From an uncultured Oscillibacter sp. (GTDB lineage: Bacteria; Bacillota; Clostridia; Oscillospirales; Oscillospiraceae), in contig NZ_CAJTUX010000032.1 in NCBI RefSeq assembly GCF_910579365.1, positions 1-30,573 of the forward strand: a stretch of DNA of 30,573 nucleotides. Direction: 5' to 3'. Every line of letters begins with the position of its first letter. Positions within the stretch are counted from its first letter, which is position 1. Shown here piece after piece: positions 15,537 through 22,338 of the stretch. Made by a program: the position numbers and the translations under genes. Under the pieces are notes generated by a model. The model was not told the origin of the DNA. It saw only the letters and a program-made list of their open reading frames with translations, and did no database searches.

Positions 15537-16037
15537 TCAGCACTCCGCCGCTTCCCCGGCGGAATCCGCAGCCTCCGCCTCGCCGCCTCCGGAACCGGAC
15601 TCCAGGTCCTCCTCCTCCAGAACGGTTTCCCACTCCTTGGGGTTTTTCTTGGGCTCCCGGGTGGCCAGCGCCAGCTTATAGCCGTCCGGGTCGTGGTCCA
15701 TCAGATACCGCTCGTCCTGCGGCGGCACTTTGTCGCCCCGCTGAATCCGGGCGGCAATCTTCTGGCATTTATCCATGGTTTTCAGGGCCTTGGTCAGCGC
15801 GTCCAGCTCCCCTCTGCCCTTCTTCTTCGCCTCCAGCAGCTTCCGCTGCTTCTCCATGTCCTGGCGGTTCAGCTCCTGAAGAAAGGCCAGCGCCTCCTGA
15901 GACCAGGCCGCTTTGTCCCTTCGGGGCTTTGCGGCGGCGCCTCCTCCGCTTGTTCCGGCGCGCTTCTTCTCCGCCACCGGAGCGGCCTTTCCGGCCTGCG
16001 CGGCCCGCCGCTGCCGTCCGCTGATGCTCAGCTCCAT
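15537..16037 (-). CDS. Hypothetical protein, charged, 166 residues
   Basis: I do not recognise this gene's function. The ATG at 16037 has a strong AAGGAGGGCGG site. The N-terminal 45 residues are basic and Ala/Gly-rich and probably disordered. A helical core follows (about 45-110; AWSQEALAFLQELNRQDMEK onward) and includes KALKTMDKCQKIAARIQRGDKV. Then comes a compact acidic/aromatic segment (DERYLMDHDPDGYKLAL), and an acidic, Gly/Ala-rich tail ends in Cys. There is no signal peptide, membrane segment or known motif. It stands alone on the minus strand between a bidirectional terminator and the divergent fhs gene. It is probably real because of its ribosome site, codon pattern and terminator. 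A soluble nucleic-acid or protein-binding role is only a guess from composition. Confidence 0.72.
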   Translation of the reverse strand: MELSISGRQRRAAQAGKAAPVAEKKRAGTSGGGAAAKPRRDKAAWSQEALAFLQELNRQDMEKQRKLLEAKKKGRGELDALTKALKTMDKCQKIAARIQRGDKVPPQDERYLMDHDPDGYKLALATREPKKNPKEWETVLEEEDLESGSGGGEAEAADSAGEAAEC

Positions 16038-16080
16038 GATCCGCCCTCCTTCCGCCGTCCTTTGCGGCTGTTTTATGTAT

Positions 16081-16109
16081 ACGATAACATAGAATCCGGC
16101 GGAACTCAA
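16081..16109 (-). promoter_or_regulatory. Possible promoter of the 166-residue hypothetical gene
   Basis: On the minus strand, TTGAGT (16109-16104), a 17-base spacer and TATCGT (16086-16081) match 4 of 6 bases at each hexamer. It is 44 bases upstream of the start codon. The match is modest. Confidence 0.35.
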
Positions 16110-16136
16110 GCCCCTTTTCCTTGTGTATTCTCCCAC

Positions 16137-16165
16137 TTTCTTTTTCCATGGGAGTATGCTATCAT
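16137..16165 (+). promoter_or_regulatory. Promoter of fhs (extended -10)
   Basis: TTTCTT (16137-16142), a 17-base spacer and TATCAT (16160-16165) form the core. A TG one base before the -10 makes it an extended -10, which offsets the weak -35. The start of transcription would be near 16172, about 46 bases before the ATG. Confidence 0.5.
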
Positions 16166-16217
16166 CAAATTGTTCAAAATAAGTCATACCTTTTATCACA
16201 CAAAGGAGGGCCACGCC

Positions 16218-17891
16218 ATGCACGTTCTGTCCGACATCGAGATTGCCCAGTCCTGCGCCATGCGCCCCATTGGGGAGATTGCCGCCGCCGCCGGCGTCGA
16301 TTCCCAGTACCTGGAGCTCTACGGCAATTACAAGGCCAAGGTGGACCCCCGCCTCCTGCGGGAGAGCGGCCGCCCCGACGGGAAACTGATTCTCGTCACC
16401 GCCATCAACCCCACCCCCGCCGGCGAGGGCAAAACCACCACCACCGTAGGTCTGGCCGACGCTCTCCGCCGCCTGGGGAAGAACGCCCTGGTTGCCCTGC
16501 GGGAGCCCTCTCTGGGCCCCGTCTTCGGCGTGAAGGGCGGCGCGGCCGGAGGCGGCTATGCCCAGGTGGTGCCCATGGAGGACATCAACCTCCACTTCAC
16601 CGGGGATTTTCACGCCATCGGCGCGGCCAACAACCTCTGCGCGGCCATGCTGGACAACCACATCCAGCAGGGCAACGCCCTGGGCATCGATGTGAAGCGG
16701 ATCACCTGGAAACGCTGTGTGGACATGAACGACCGCCAGCTGCGGAACATCGTGGACGGCCTGGGAGGGCGGATGCAGGGCGTCCCCCGGGAGGACGGCT
16801 TCGACATCACCGTCGCCAGTGAGATCATGGCGGTGCTGTGCCTCTCTTCCGATATTCCGGACCTGAAAGCCCGCCTGGGCCGGATGGTGGTGGCCTACAC
16901 TTATGAGGGAAAGCCCGTCACCGCCCACGACCTCAGGGCCGAGGGGGCCATGGCGGCCCTGCTGAAGGACGCTTTGAAGCCCAATCTGGTTCAGACCCTG
17001 GAGGGGACCCCGGCCTTTATCCACGGCGGACCCTTCGCCAACATCGCCCACGGCTGCAACTCCGTCATGGCCACCCGGCTTGCCATGCGTCTGGCGGACT
17101 ACGCCGTCACCGAGGCGGGCTTCGGCGCGGACCTGGGGGCGGAGAAGTTCCTGGACATCAAGTGCCGTCTCGCCGGTCTGACGCCCAGCGCCGTCGTGGT
17201 GGTGGCCACGGTCCGGGCGCTGAAAAACCACGGCGGCGTCCCCAAGGCGGAGCTGAACGCGGAGAATCTGGAGGCTTTGGAGAAAGGTCTTCCCAACCTG
17301 CTCCAGCATGTGGACAACATCAAAAACGTCTATGGCCTGCCCTGCGTGGTGGCCATCAACGCCTTCCCCACGGACACCGCCGCCGAGCTGAAACTGGTGG
17401 AGGACAAATGCCGGGCCTTGGGCGTCAATGTGGCCCTCAGCGAGGTCTGGGCCAAGGGCGGCGAGGGCGGCGCGCTTCTTGCCGAAGAGATCCTGCGCCT
17501 CTGTGAGGAGCCCGGTGACTTCCGGTTTGCCTATGACGCGGAGGACACGATTGAAAATAAGATTAACGCCATCTCGAAAAAGGTCTATCACGCCGATGGC
17601 GCGGTTCTCACCCCCGCCGCCAAAAAGCAGCTGGCGGAGCTGGAGGCCCTGGGCTTTGGGAAGCTCCCCGTCTGCATGGCGAAGACGCAATACAGCTTCT
17701 CCGACGATCCGGCCCTGCTGGGGGCCCCCAGGGGCTTCACCATCACGGTGCGGAATCTGAAGGTCAGCGCCGGGGCGGGCTTCCTGGTGGCCCTTACCGG
17801 GGACATCATGACCATGCCGGGCCTGCCCAAGGTCCCCGCCGCCGAGAAGATCGACGTGGACGAGAACGGCAAGATCACGGGGCTGTTCTAA
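16218..17891 (+). CDS. fhs: Formate-tetrahydrofolate ligase (formyl-THF synthetase)
   Basis: The enzyme joins formate to tetrahydrofolate with ATP, giving 10-formyl-THF for purine and one-carbon metabolism and for the methyl branch of the Wood-Ljungdahl route in acetogens. The 557-residue length is that of the family. Its phosphate loop TPAGEGKTTTTVGL is at about residues 66-79, and the EPSLGPVFGVKGGAAGGG stretch (96-113) and NLHFTGDFHAIGAANN segment are diagnostic. The ATG at 16218 follows AAAGGAGGG; the open frame extends far upstream, but those codons lie across an intergenic region and are not part of the gene. A formate/nitrite-family channel follows 102 bases later, suggesting that imported or internal formate feeds this enzyme. 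No sign of truncation. Confidence 0.98.
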   Translation: MHVLSDIEIAQSCAMRPIGEIAAAAGVDSQYLELYGNYKAKVDPRLLRESGRPDGKLILVTAINPTPAGEGKTTTTVGLADALRRLGKNALVALREPSLGPVFGVKGGAAGGGYAQVVPMEDINLHFTGDFHAIGAANNLCAAMLDNHIQQGNALGIDVKRITWKRCVDMNDRQLRNIVDGLGGRMQGVPREDGFDITVASEIMAVLCLSSDIPDLKARLGRMVVAYTYEGKPVTAHDLRAEGAMAALLKDALKPNLVQTLEGTPAFIHGGPFANIAHGCNSVMATRLAMRLADYAVTEAGFGADLGAEKFLDIKCRLAGLTPSAVVVVATVRALKNHGGVPKAELNAENLEALEKGLPNLLQHVDNIKNVYGLPCVVAINAFPTDTAAELKLVEDKCRALGVNVALSEVWAKGGEGGALLAEEILRLCEEPGDFRFAYDAEDTIENKINAISKKVYHADGAVLTPAAKKQLAELEALGFGKLPVCMAKTQYSFSDDPALLGAPRGFTITVRNLKVSAGAGFLVALTGDIMTMPGLPKVPAAEKIDVDENGKITGLF

Positions 17892-17982
17892 GTTACTTTT
17901 TTCGAGAAAAAAGTGACCAAAAAAGCTTTCATTCGCTCTGGCAGTCCGGCACTTATCCAAGCCGGAGCGACGGCAACGAAAG
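17892..17982 (+). repeat. Two consecutive hairpins between fhs and the channel gene
   Basis: The first stem pairs 17892-17902 with 17907-17917 (GTTACTTTTTT against AAAAAAGTGAC, one G-T wobble) around a CGAG loop. The second pairs CGCTCTGGC (17934-17942) with GCCGGAGCG (17961-17969), one G-T wobble, with outer CTTTC (17926-17930) and GAAAG (17978-17982). The first is AT-rich and not a classic terminator. The core CGAGAAAA-n-GACCAAAAA recurs at 23853-23872, hinting at a dispersed intergenic repeat. Confidence 0.5.
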
Positions 17983-17993
17983 TGGGTGGAACA

Positions 17994-18809
17994 TTGAGCT
18001 ATCTTTCCCCCAAGGAATTTTTGGAGCGTTATGCCGCCGGAGGGACGGCCAAGACGCAAAAGAGCGCCGGGAAGCTCCTGGCCCTCTCCCTGCTGGCCGG
18101 GGCCCTCATCGCCCTGGGCTGCGCCGCCACCAGCACCGCCGTCCATGGGCTGGAAAACGTGGGCCTTGCCCGGACCGTCTCCGGCCTCCTCTTCCCCTTC
18201 GGCCTGTGCATGGTCCTCGTCACCGGGGCGGAGCTCTTCACCGGGAACAGCCTCCTGGTCCTCTCTTTGCTGGAGCGGAGATGCACCCTCTCCGGCCTTT
18301 TGCGAAATTGGGTTTTGGTCTACCTGGGGAACTTTCTGGGGGCCTTCCTTGTGGCGGCGGGCTGTGTCTTTTTCGGCCAGCTGAATTACTCCGCCGGAGG
18401 ACTGGCGGTCTACACCGTCCGGCTGGCCGCCGGGAAGTGCGCCCTGCCGTTTCTAAGCGGCTTTGGGCTGGGGATTTTCTGCAACGTCCTGGTGTGCCTG
18501 GGGGTGCTGCTGGCCCTCTCCGCCCAGGACGCGGCGGGCCGCTTTATGGGGGCCTTCATTCCCGTGAGCTATTTTGTCCTCTGCGGCTTTGAGCACTGCG
18601 TGGCGAATATGTACTATGTCTCCGCCGGACTGCTGGCGGTGCGGAATCCCCAGTATCTCCAGCTGGCCCAGGAGGCCGGTGTGGACCTTTCCGCCCTGAC
18701 CGTCCCCAATTTCCTCCTGGGAAACCTCCTCCCCGTCACCCTGGGGAATATCCTGGGGGGCGCGGGACTGGCGGTCCTGCTCTGGTACGCGCATTTGAAA
18801 AAGGACTGA
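17994..18809 (+). CDS. Formate/nitrite transporter family (FNT) channel, FocA-like
   Basis: This pentameric membrane channel passes formate or a similar small anion. Reading from TTG at 17994 gives 271 residues starting SYLSPKEFL, a typical FNT beginning, with GTGGGTGG upstream; a GTG at 17913 would add 27 residues that are read through the hairpin region, so I reject it. Six membrane segments are visible. FNT motifs are TGAELFTGNSL (about 77-87), GNFLGAF (112-118), CGFEHCVANMYYVSAGL (197-213, with central H201) and PVTLGNILGGA (247-257). In the usual N-W-L-V-C motif, tryptophan is replaced: CNVLVC at 163-168. Its position after fhs favours formate over nitrite or hydrosulfide, but that is inference. 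Confidence 0.9.
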   Translation: MSYLSPKEFLERYAAGGTAKTQKSAGKLLALSLLAGALIALGCAATSTAVHGLENVGLARTVSGLLFPFGLCMVLVTGAELFTGNSLLVLSLLERRCTLSGLLRNWVLVYLGNFLGAFLVAAGCVFFGQLNYSAGGLAVYTVRLAAGKCALPFLSGFGLGIFCNVLVCLGVLLALSAQDAAGRFMGAFIPVSYFVLCGFEHCVANMYYVSAGLLAVRNPQYLQLAQEAGVDLSALTVPNFLLGNLLPVTLGNILGGAGLAVLLWYAHLKKD

Positions 18810-18813
18810 ACGT

Positions 18814-18854
18814 ACACCAAGCCGGGAGGCGTCGCCTCCCGGCCCGGTGTTTTT
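18814..18854 (+). terminator. Factor-independent terminator after the FNT gene
   Basis: GCCGGGAGGC (18821-18830) pairs perfectly with GCCTCCCGGC (18834-18843) around a GTC loop. Outer ACACC/GGTGT arms lie beyond a two-base mismatch, followed by TTTTT. The T-run overlaps the stop codon of the convergent minus-strand gene. Confidence 0.85.
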
Positions 18855-19524
18855 ACTCGGCGGCAAAGACGCCTCCCTGATCCAAATCCGTCCGCGCGAC
18901 CACGTTCCTCTCCTCGTCATAGCCCACGGCGACGACTCGGAGGCCGGTGGGATACTCGCTCCAATCCACCAGGTTGGTCTCGAACAGAAAATAGGACTGT
19001 CCATCCTTCTCCATCCAGCCGCTATCCTCCCGCCGGACCCCGAAATTGCCGTGAACCCGGCCAATTCGCTCCTCCCCCTGGGGGTCGCCCGGGCGCATGA
19101 AATAGACCTCCAGCCGGGCGATCTCCGGGTCGTCCACCCTGCCGAACACATAGAACCGGCCTGCCTTTTCCAGTCGGACAAAGCTCCACCAACCGCCGTG
19201 GATGGGGCCCTCCCCCGTGCAGTCCACCGGTACGCCATAGACTTCCGTCCAGCCGTAAAGGGACAGGCGGGCCGCGCTGAGCATGGTGACGGTTTCATTT
19301 TCCGTCAGGTAAATCAAGCCGGTTTTGTAAATCTCCGGAGCCCAGTCCCGGCGAACTACGGCGGTCCTCCCCGTGCCCGCCCGCTCCTCACAGCGCCGGA
19401 TGGCCTGGATGGGGAACAGAAGGCCGGTCATCAGAAAGTGATTCACCAGGAACAGCGCCGCCAGCGCAATTAAAACCCGCCGGAAGGCCGTCCGATTCCG
19501 GGGGCGCATCCGTTTCCTTTTCAT
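18853..19524 (-). CDS. Unknown single-pass membrane protein, third gene of the PadR operon
   Basis: I do not recognise a family. The ATG at 19524 overlaps the preceding stop by ATGA; its ribosome site (GGAG) lies in the end of that gene. The 223-residue protein starts very basic (MKRKRMRPRNR), then has one hydrophobic segment at about residues 15-37 (VLIALAALFLVNHFLMTGLLF). A soluble, probably outside, domain follows with many beta-strand-like stretches, such as GRFYVFGRVDDPEIARLEVYFM and SYFLFETNLVDW. No catalytic motif or lipobox is visible. Being coupled to a PadR repressor and a second membrane protein, it probably belongs to a regulated envelope-stress, sensing or secretion function, but nothing in the sequence decides this. 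Confidence 0.75.
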   Translation of the reverse strand: MKRKRMRPRNRTAFRRVLIALAALFLVNHFLMTGLLFPIQAIRRCEERAGTGRTAVVRRDWAPEIYKTGLIYLTENETVTMLSAARLSLYGWTEVYGVPVDCTGEGPIHGGWWSFVRLEKAGRFYVFGRVDDPEIARLEVYFMRPGDPQGEERIGRVHGNFGVRREDSGWMEKDGQSYFLFETNLVDWSEYPTGLRVVAVGYDEERNVVARTDLDQGGVFAAE

Positions 19525-20273
19525 TCGATTCTCTCCTCCGGCAGAGGCACCTGGACCCGGATATTCTCTCCGAATTGGCGGTAGACCAGTGTCACGTGGC
19601 TGTCTCCGGGCTCGGCATTCACGTGTTTCACGGTCCGCCCCCACATATAGTGGTCCCGGGTGTTGCTGCTGTAGTCTATCTCAAGCACCTGTTTGCCGCC
19701 TTGGGTTTCAACGAAAAGCCCGTCCAGCAGGCCGCCGGAAACCACCCCGCCGGGAACCCGGTCGTAGCTGTACAGCACAAGCTCCACACAGTGCTGGCTG
19801 TCCCATTCGTGCCGCCGTCCCACGTTGACCCTGGCTACCCGAACAACATCGTTTTTAATGGGAATCCGGATATCCACCGCCTCCGACGCCTCCAGCACTT
19901 CCAGCTCATGGGGCCAACCCTTCGGGACATAGACCGTCCGGGCGTAGATGCTGTCCCACAAAGAGCCCAGCATCCCAATCCCCAGCGCCGCCTGGATACA
20001 CACCACCACCGTCAGCGCCACCGCCGCCCGGCCAATCCACAGCCAGCCCCTTCCCCGGTACTGCTTCGCCATCTCCCGACCAATCTCCGCCGGGTCCCCC
20101 ATGGCCTCCAGGCACCGTTCTTCCGCCAGCTCCGCGCTCCAGCCCATGCCCAGCAGCGCCTCCATCCGGTCCTCCACGTGCTCCTCCAGCTCCCGGCGGA
20201 CATTCTCCCGCTCCTCCGCCGTCAGCCGCCCCAGAGGCAGGAGCACCCGGTCCATGAATTCCCGCCGGGTCAT
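19521..20273 (-). CDS. PadR-associated membrane protein with an N-terminal HAAS/DUF1700-like domain
   Basis: The ATG at 20273 overlaps the padR-type stop (ATGA). The first 65 residues are helical and charged: MTRREFMDRVLLPLGRLTAEERENVRRELEEHVEDRMEALLGMGWS, then an A-E-E-R-C-L-E-A-M-G-D-P-x-E-I-G block. This is the pattern of the helical HAAS/DUF1700 domain that goes with PadR-like regulators. One membrane segment follows at about 77-103. The rest (to residue 250) is a predicted beta-rich extracytoplasmic domain ending in a short acidic tail. In known systems, such proteins are co-encoded with, and may modulate, the PadR regulator; the exact role here is unknown. Confidence 0.8.
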   Translation of the reverse strand: MTRREFMDRVLLPLGRLTAEERENVRRELEEHVEDRMEALLGMGWSAELAEERCLEAMGDPAEIGREMAKQYRGRGWLWIGRAAVALTVVVCIQAALGIGMLGSLWDSIYARTVYVPKGWPHELEVLEASEAVDIRIPIKNDVVRVARVNVGRRHEWDSQHCVELVLYSYDRVPGGVVSGGLLDGLFVETQGGKQVLEIDYSSNTRDHYMWGRTVKHVNAEPGDSHVTLVYRQFGENIRVQVPLPEERIE

Positions 20274-20602
20274 GCCAGCTCCGCCCCGCTCCGGAGCACG
20301 TCGTTCACCGCCCCGGAGTACCGCTCCCAGGCCTGTTTTTCCTCCCGGAGGGCCCCCTGGCCCTTCCGGGTCAGGTGGTAGTACTTCCGCTCCCGCCCCG
20401 TGGGGGCCTCCTTGCGGTAGGCCTCCACAAAGCCCTCCTGCTCCAGCCCGTGGAGCACCGGGTACAGCGTCCCCTCCTTCATGTCGAAGGTGTGGTTGGA
20501 CCGCCGGGCCAGCTCCACGATCATTTGATAGCCGTACATGTCCTCCCCCGCCAGCAGCGACAGCGCCAGCAGCCGGGTGTGTTCGATGGCTTGTTTCTTC
20601 AT
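20270..20602 (-). CDS. PadR-family transcriptional repressor
   Basis: This 110-residue protein is the size of the short PadR subfamily. The winged helix covers residues about 8-80: LLALSLLAGEDMYGYQMIVEL, then the recognition region with MKEGTLYPVLHGLEQEGFVEAY, and the wing ending GRERKYYHLTRKGQGAL. All are close to the PadR consensus. A C-terminal helix for dimerisation completes it. The ATG has an AAAGGAGG site about 6 bases upstream. It is the first gene of a three-gene operon joined by ATGA overlaps, and its promoter lies inside a 39-base dyad, so it most likely represses its own operon. The inducing signal is unknown. Confidence 0.94.
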   Translation of the reverse strand: MKKQAIEHTRLLALSLLAGEDMYGYQMIVELARRSNHTFDMKEGTLYPVLHGLEQEGFVEAYRKEAPTGRERKYYHLTRKGQGALREEKQAWERYSGAVNDVLRSGAELA

Positions 20603-20619
20603 ACGAGGCCTCCTTTATA

Positions 20620-20658
20620 CCTAGAATTTCTATGCTTATTATACATAGCATCACTAGG
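20620..20658. promoter_or_regulatory. Nested dyad operator, probable PadR binding site
   Basis: Two pairs of perfect arms share one centre at 20639: CCTAG (20620-20624) with CTAGG (20654-20658), and CTATG (20630-20634) with CATAG (20644-20648), with equal 5-base spacers on both sides and 9 bases in the middle. The -10 box of the padR-type promoter sits in the central 9 bases. A bound dimer or tetramer would block RNA polymerase. Confidence 0.75.
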
Positions 20659-20666
20659 CATGTCAA
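20638..20666 (-). promoter_or_regulatory. Perfect consensus promoter of the PadR operon
   Basis: On the minus strand, TTGACA (20666-20661), exactly 17 bases and TATAAT (20643-20638) match the sigma-A consensus at all twelve positions. Transcription would start about 30 bases before the ATG. Such a strong promoter fits a tightly repressed operon. Confidence 0.92.
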
Positions 20667-20743
20667 GGAAAACCTTCCAGATAGGGACGGGGCTCGGTCC
20701 CCCATAGTCCGATTGGTAACTGACGCGTTCCCGGAAAAAAGGC

Positions 20744-20772
20744 TGTCCATCTCCCGAAATCTGTGCTATAAT
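20744..20772 (+). promoter_or_regulatory. mutY promoter with extended -10 adjacent to the start codon
   Basis: TATAAT (20767-20772) is preceded by TGC, a consensus extended -10. A weak -35 (TGTCCA, 20744-20749) lies 17 bases upstream. The expected first transcribed base is at 20779-20780, the start codon itself. Confidence 0.65.
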
Positions 20773-20778
20773 CTCCCC

Positions 20779-21837
20779 ATGAATGAAAAAGCTACAACAT
20801 GGACCCGGCTCCCCCCGCCGCTTCTGGCGTGGTACCGGGCCAGCGCCCGGGACCTCCCCTGGCGGAAAACCCGGGACCCCTACCGCGTCTGGGTCTCGGA
20901 GATCATGCTCCAGCAGACCCGGGTGGCGGCGGTGCTGGGCTACTATGCCCGCTTCCTCGCGGCCTTCCCCACGGTGGAGGCCCTGGCCGCCGCGCCGGAG
21001 GACCAGCTCATGAAGCTCTGGGAGGGCCTGGGCTATTACAGCAGGGCCCGGAACCTCCAGAAAGCGGCCCGGCTGGTGACGGACCGGGGCGGCTTTCCCG
21101 ACACTTACGCAGGCCTTTTGGAGCTCCCCGGCGTGGGGGACTACACCGCCGCCGCCATCGCCTCGGCCGCCTTTGCCCGGCGGGAGGCCGCGGTGGACGG
21201 CAACGTCCTCCGCGTCATCACCCGCCTGACGGACGACCACAGCGACGCCTCCCTCCCCCAGACGAAGAAGGCCGTCCGCGCTCAGGTGCAGGCCGTCTTC
21301 CCGGAGGCGGAGGATGACATCCGGATTTTCAATCAGGCCCTCATGGAGCTGGGGGCCACGGTCTGCGTGCCGAACGGTCCGCCCAAGTGCCTCCTCTGCC
21401 CTGTCCGGGACCTCTGCCTGGGCCGGGAGCGGGGAACGGCGGAGGTCCTGCCCGTCAAGGCCCCGAAAAAGGCCCGCCGGGCGGAGGAAAAAACGGTGTT
21501 CCTCCTTCTCCGGGAGGGGAAGATCGCTCTTCGCAGGCGTCCCGCCTCCGGTCTGCTTGCGGGACTGTGGGAGTTTCCCAATGTGGAGGGCGGCCTGGAG
21601 GAGTCCGCCGCCGGAGAGACGGTCCGGGCCTGGGGCCTGGAGCCGAAGACCTGGAAGAACCGCCTGACGGCGAAGCACATCTTCTCCCATGTGGAGTGGC
21701 ACATGACCGGGTACACCCTGGCCGTCTCCGGCGAAGGGCCGGAGACGTTCACCTGGGTGAGCGCCCTGGACCAGCACGCCGTCCCCTCCGCCTTCGCCCG
21801 CTACCGGGAGGAGGCCGAACACGCGCTGAAAGAATAG
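20779..21837 (+). CDS. mutY: Adenine DNA glycosylase MutY
   Basis: MutY removes adenine mispaired with 8-oxoguanine. The 352-residue protein has the glycosylase domain with catalytic E41 (SEIMLQQT), the helix-hairpin-helix ELPGVGDYTAAAIAS (115-129) and catalytic D140 (VDGNVLRVITRL). A [4Fe-4S] cluster uses C196, C204, C207 and C213, where the first spacing is seven residues, one longer than in Bacillus or E. coli; I recall clostridial MutY proteins like this. The NUDIX-like C-terminal domain (about 230-350) has the 8-oxoG-reading FSH triad at 302-304. The ATG at 20779 gives the family N-terminus but has no ribosome site, and a TATAAT lies 6 bases before it, so the mRNA is probably leaderless. 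The codon frame extends far upstream without meaning. Confidence 0.97.
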   Translation: MNEKATTWTRLPPPLLAWYRASARDLPWRKTRDPYRVWVSEIMLQQTRVAAVLGYYARFLAAFPTVEALAAAPEDQLMKLWEGLGYYSRARNLQKAARLVTDRGGFPDTYAGLLELPGVGDYTAAAIASAAFARREAAVDGNVLRVITRLTDDHSDASLPQTKKAVRAQVQAVFPEAEDDIRIFNQALMELGATVCVPNGPPKCLLCPVRDLCLGRERGTAEVLPVKAPKKARRAEEKTVFLLLREGKIALRRRPASGLLAGLWEFPNVEGGLEESAAGETVRAWGLEPKTWKNRLTAKHIFSHVEWHMTGYTLAVSGEGPETFTWVSALDQHAVPSAFARYREEAEHALKE

Positions 21838-21845
21838 GAGGAACC

Positions 21846-22307
21846 ATGCCGTTTTGGAAACAGAGCGAAGACCCCTGGGACCGCAAGCCGGACAAGCCCC
21901 GCCGGGAGCCCAAGGAGCCGCTGGCAAATTCCCTTGACAGCCTGAAAGCCTGGAACGAGGAGCGCAAGGCGAAGGAAAAGGAAAAGGCCAAGAGCCTCCC
22001 GCCGGAACCCTGCCCCTGGTGCGGGAAGGACATGGAGCAGGGCTTTTTGTTTGGCGGGCGGGACGGTGTCCGCTGGCACCCCGGCGTCTACAAATACGAG
22101 TTCTTGCGGCGTCTGGACAGCCGGGGCCTGGACCTGCTGGACGAGGGCAGTATCTGGAGCGGCCTCTATAAAACCACCTGGCTCTGTCGAGACTGTAAGA
22201 AGGCCGTCTTTACCATACCGGAGCCCTTGATGTACGGGGACAGCTTTTCCGCCCATGTGGCAGAGTACTCGGAAAAAACGAAAGAGGAGGAAGAGAGCGG
22301 GGGATAA
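21846..22307 (+). CDS. Cys-rich putative zinc-binding protein (DUF6487-like)
   Basis: This 153-residue soluble protein has an N-terminal charged and proline-rich stretch (1-50). A zinc-ribbon-like pair follows, CPWCGKDMEQGFLFG at 56-70 (C56, C59) and TTWLCRDCKKAVF at about 110-122 (C114, C117). The spacing and the GKxMExGxL pattern after the first pair recall the DUF6487 family of small clostridial proteins; I am fairly, not fully, sure of that match. The ATG at 21846 is 8 bases after the mutY stop, with an AGGAGG site that overlaps the mutY end, so it is probably co-transcribed with mutY. A few acidic residues (TKEEEESGG) close the protein. Function unknown. Confidence 0.8.
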   Translation: MPFWKQSEDPWDRKPDKPRREPKEPLANSLDSLKAWNEERKAKEKEKAKSLPPEPCPWCGKDMEQGFLFGGRDGVRWHPGVYKYEFLRRLDSRGLDLLDEGSIWSGLYKTTWLCRDCKKAVFTIPEPLMYGDSFSAHVAEYSEKTKEEEESGG

Positions 22308-22338
22308 TCTGCCGAATTCCATCGCTTTTTGTATTATC

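Noticed and set aside
15378..16217. N-terminal extension of fhs by about 280 codons
   Set aside because: The extension crosses a terminator, an opposite-strand gene and the fhs promoter. The ATG at 16218 gives the normal 557-residue length and has a strong ribosome site.
17913..17993. GTG start for the FNT channel
   Set aside because: The 27 extra residues are encoded by hairpin DNA and are not part of the FNT fold. The TTG at 17994 gives the family N-terminus.
13525..18146. Long minus-strand open frames opposite the hybrid kinase and fhs
   Set aside because: They lie opposite clear domains, run across operon boundaries and terminators, and have His/Gly/Leu-rich compositions typical of GC-rich shadow frames. 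Only the 15537-16037 part is accepted, because it has its own ribosome site and terminator.
18814..18854. Terminator for the PadR operon on the minus strand
   Set aside because: Read on the minus strand the stem is followed by GTACGTTC and not a T-run, so it is called only for the plus-strand FNT gene.
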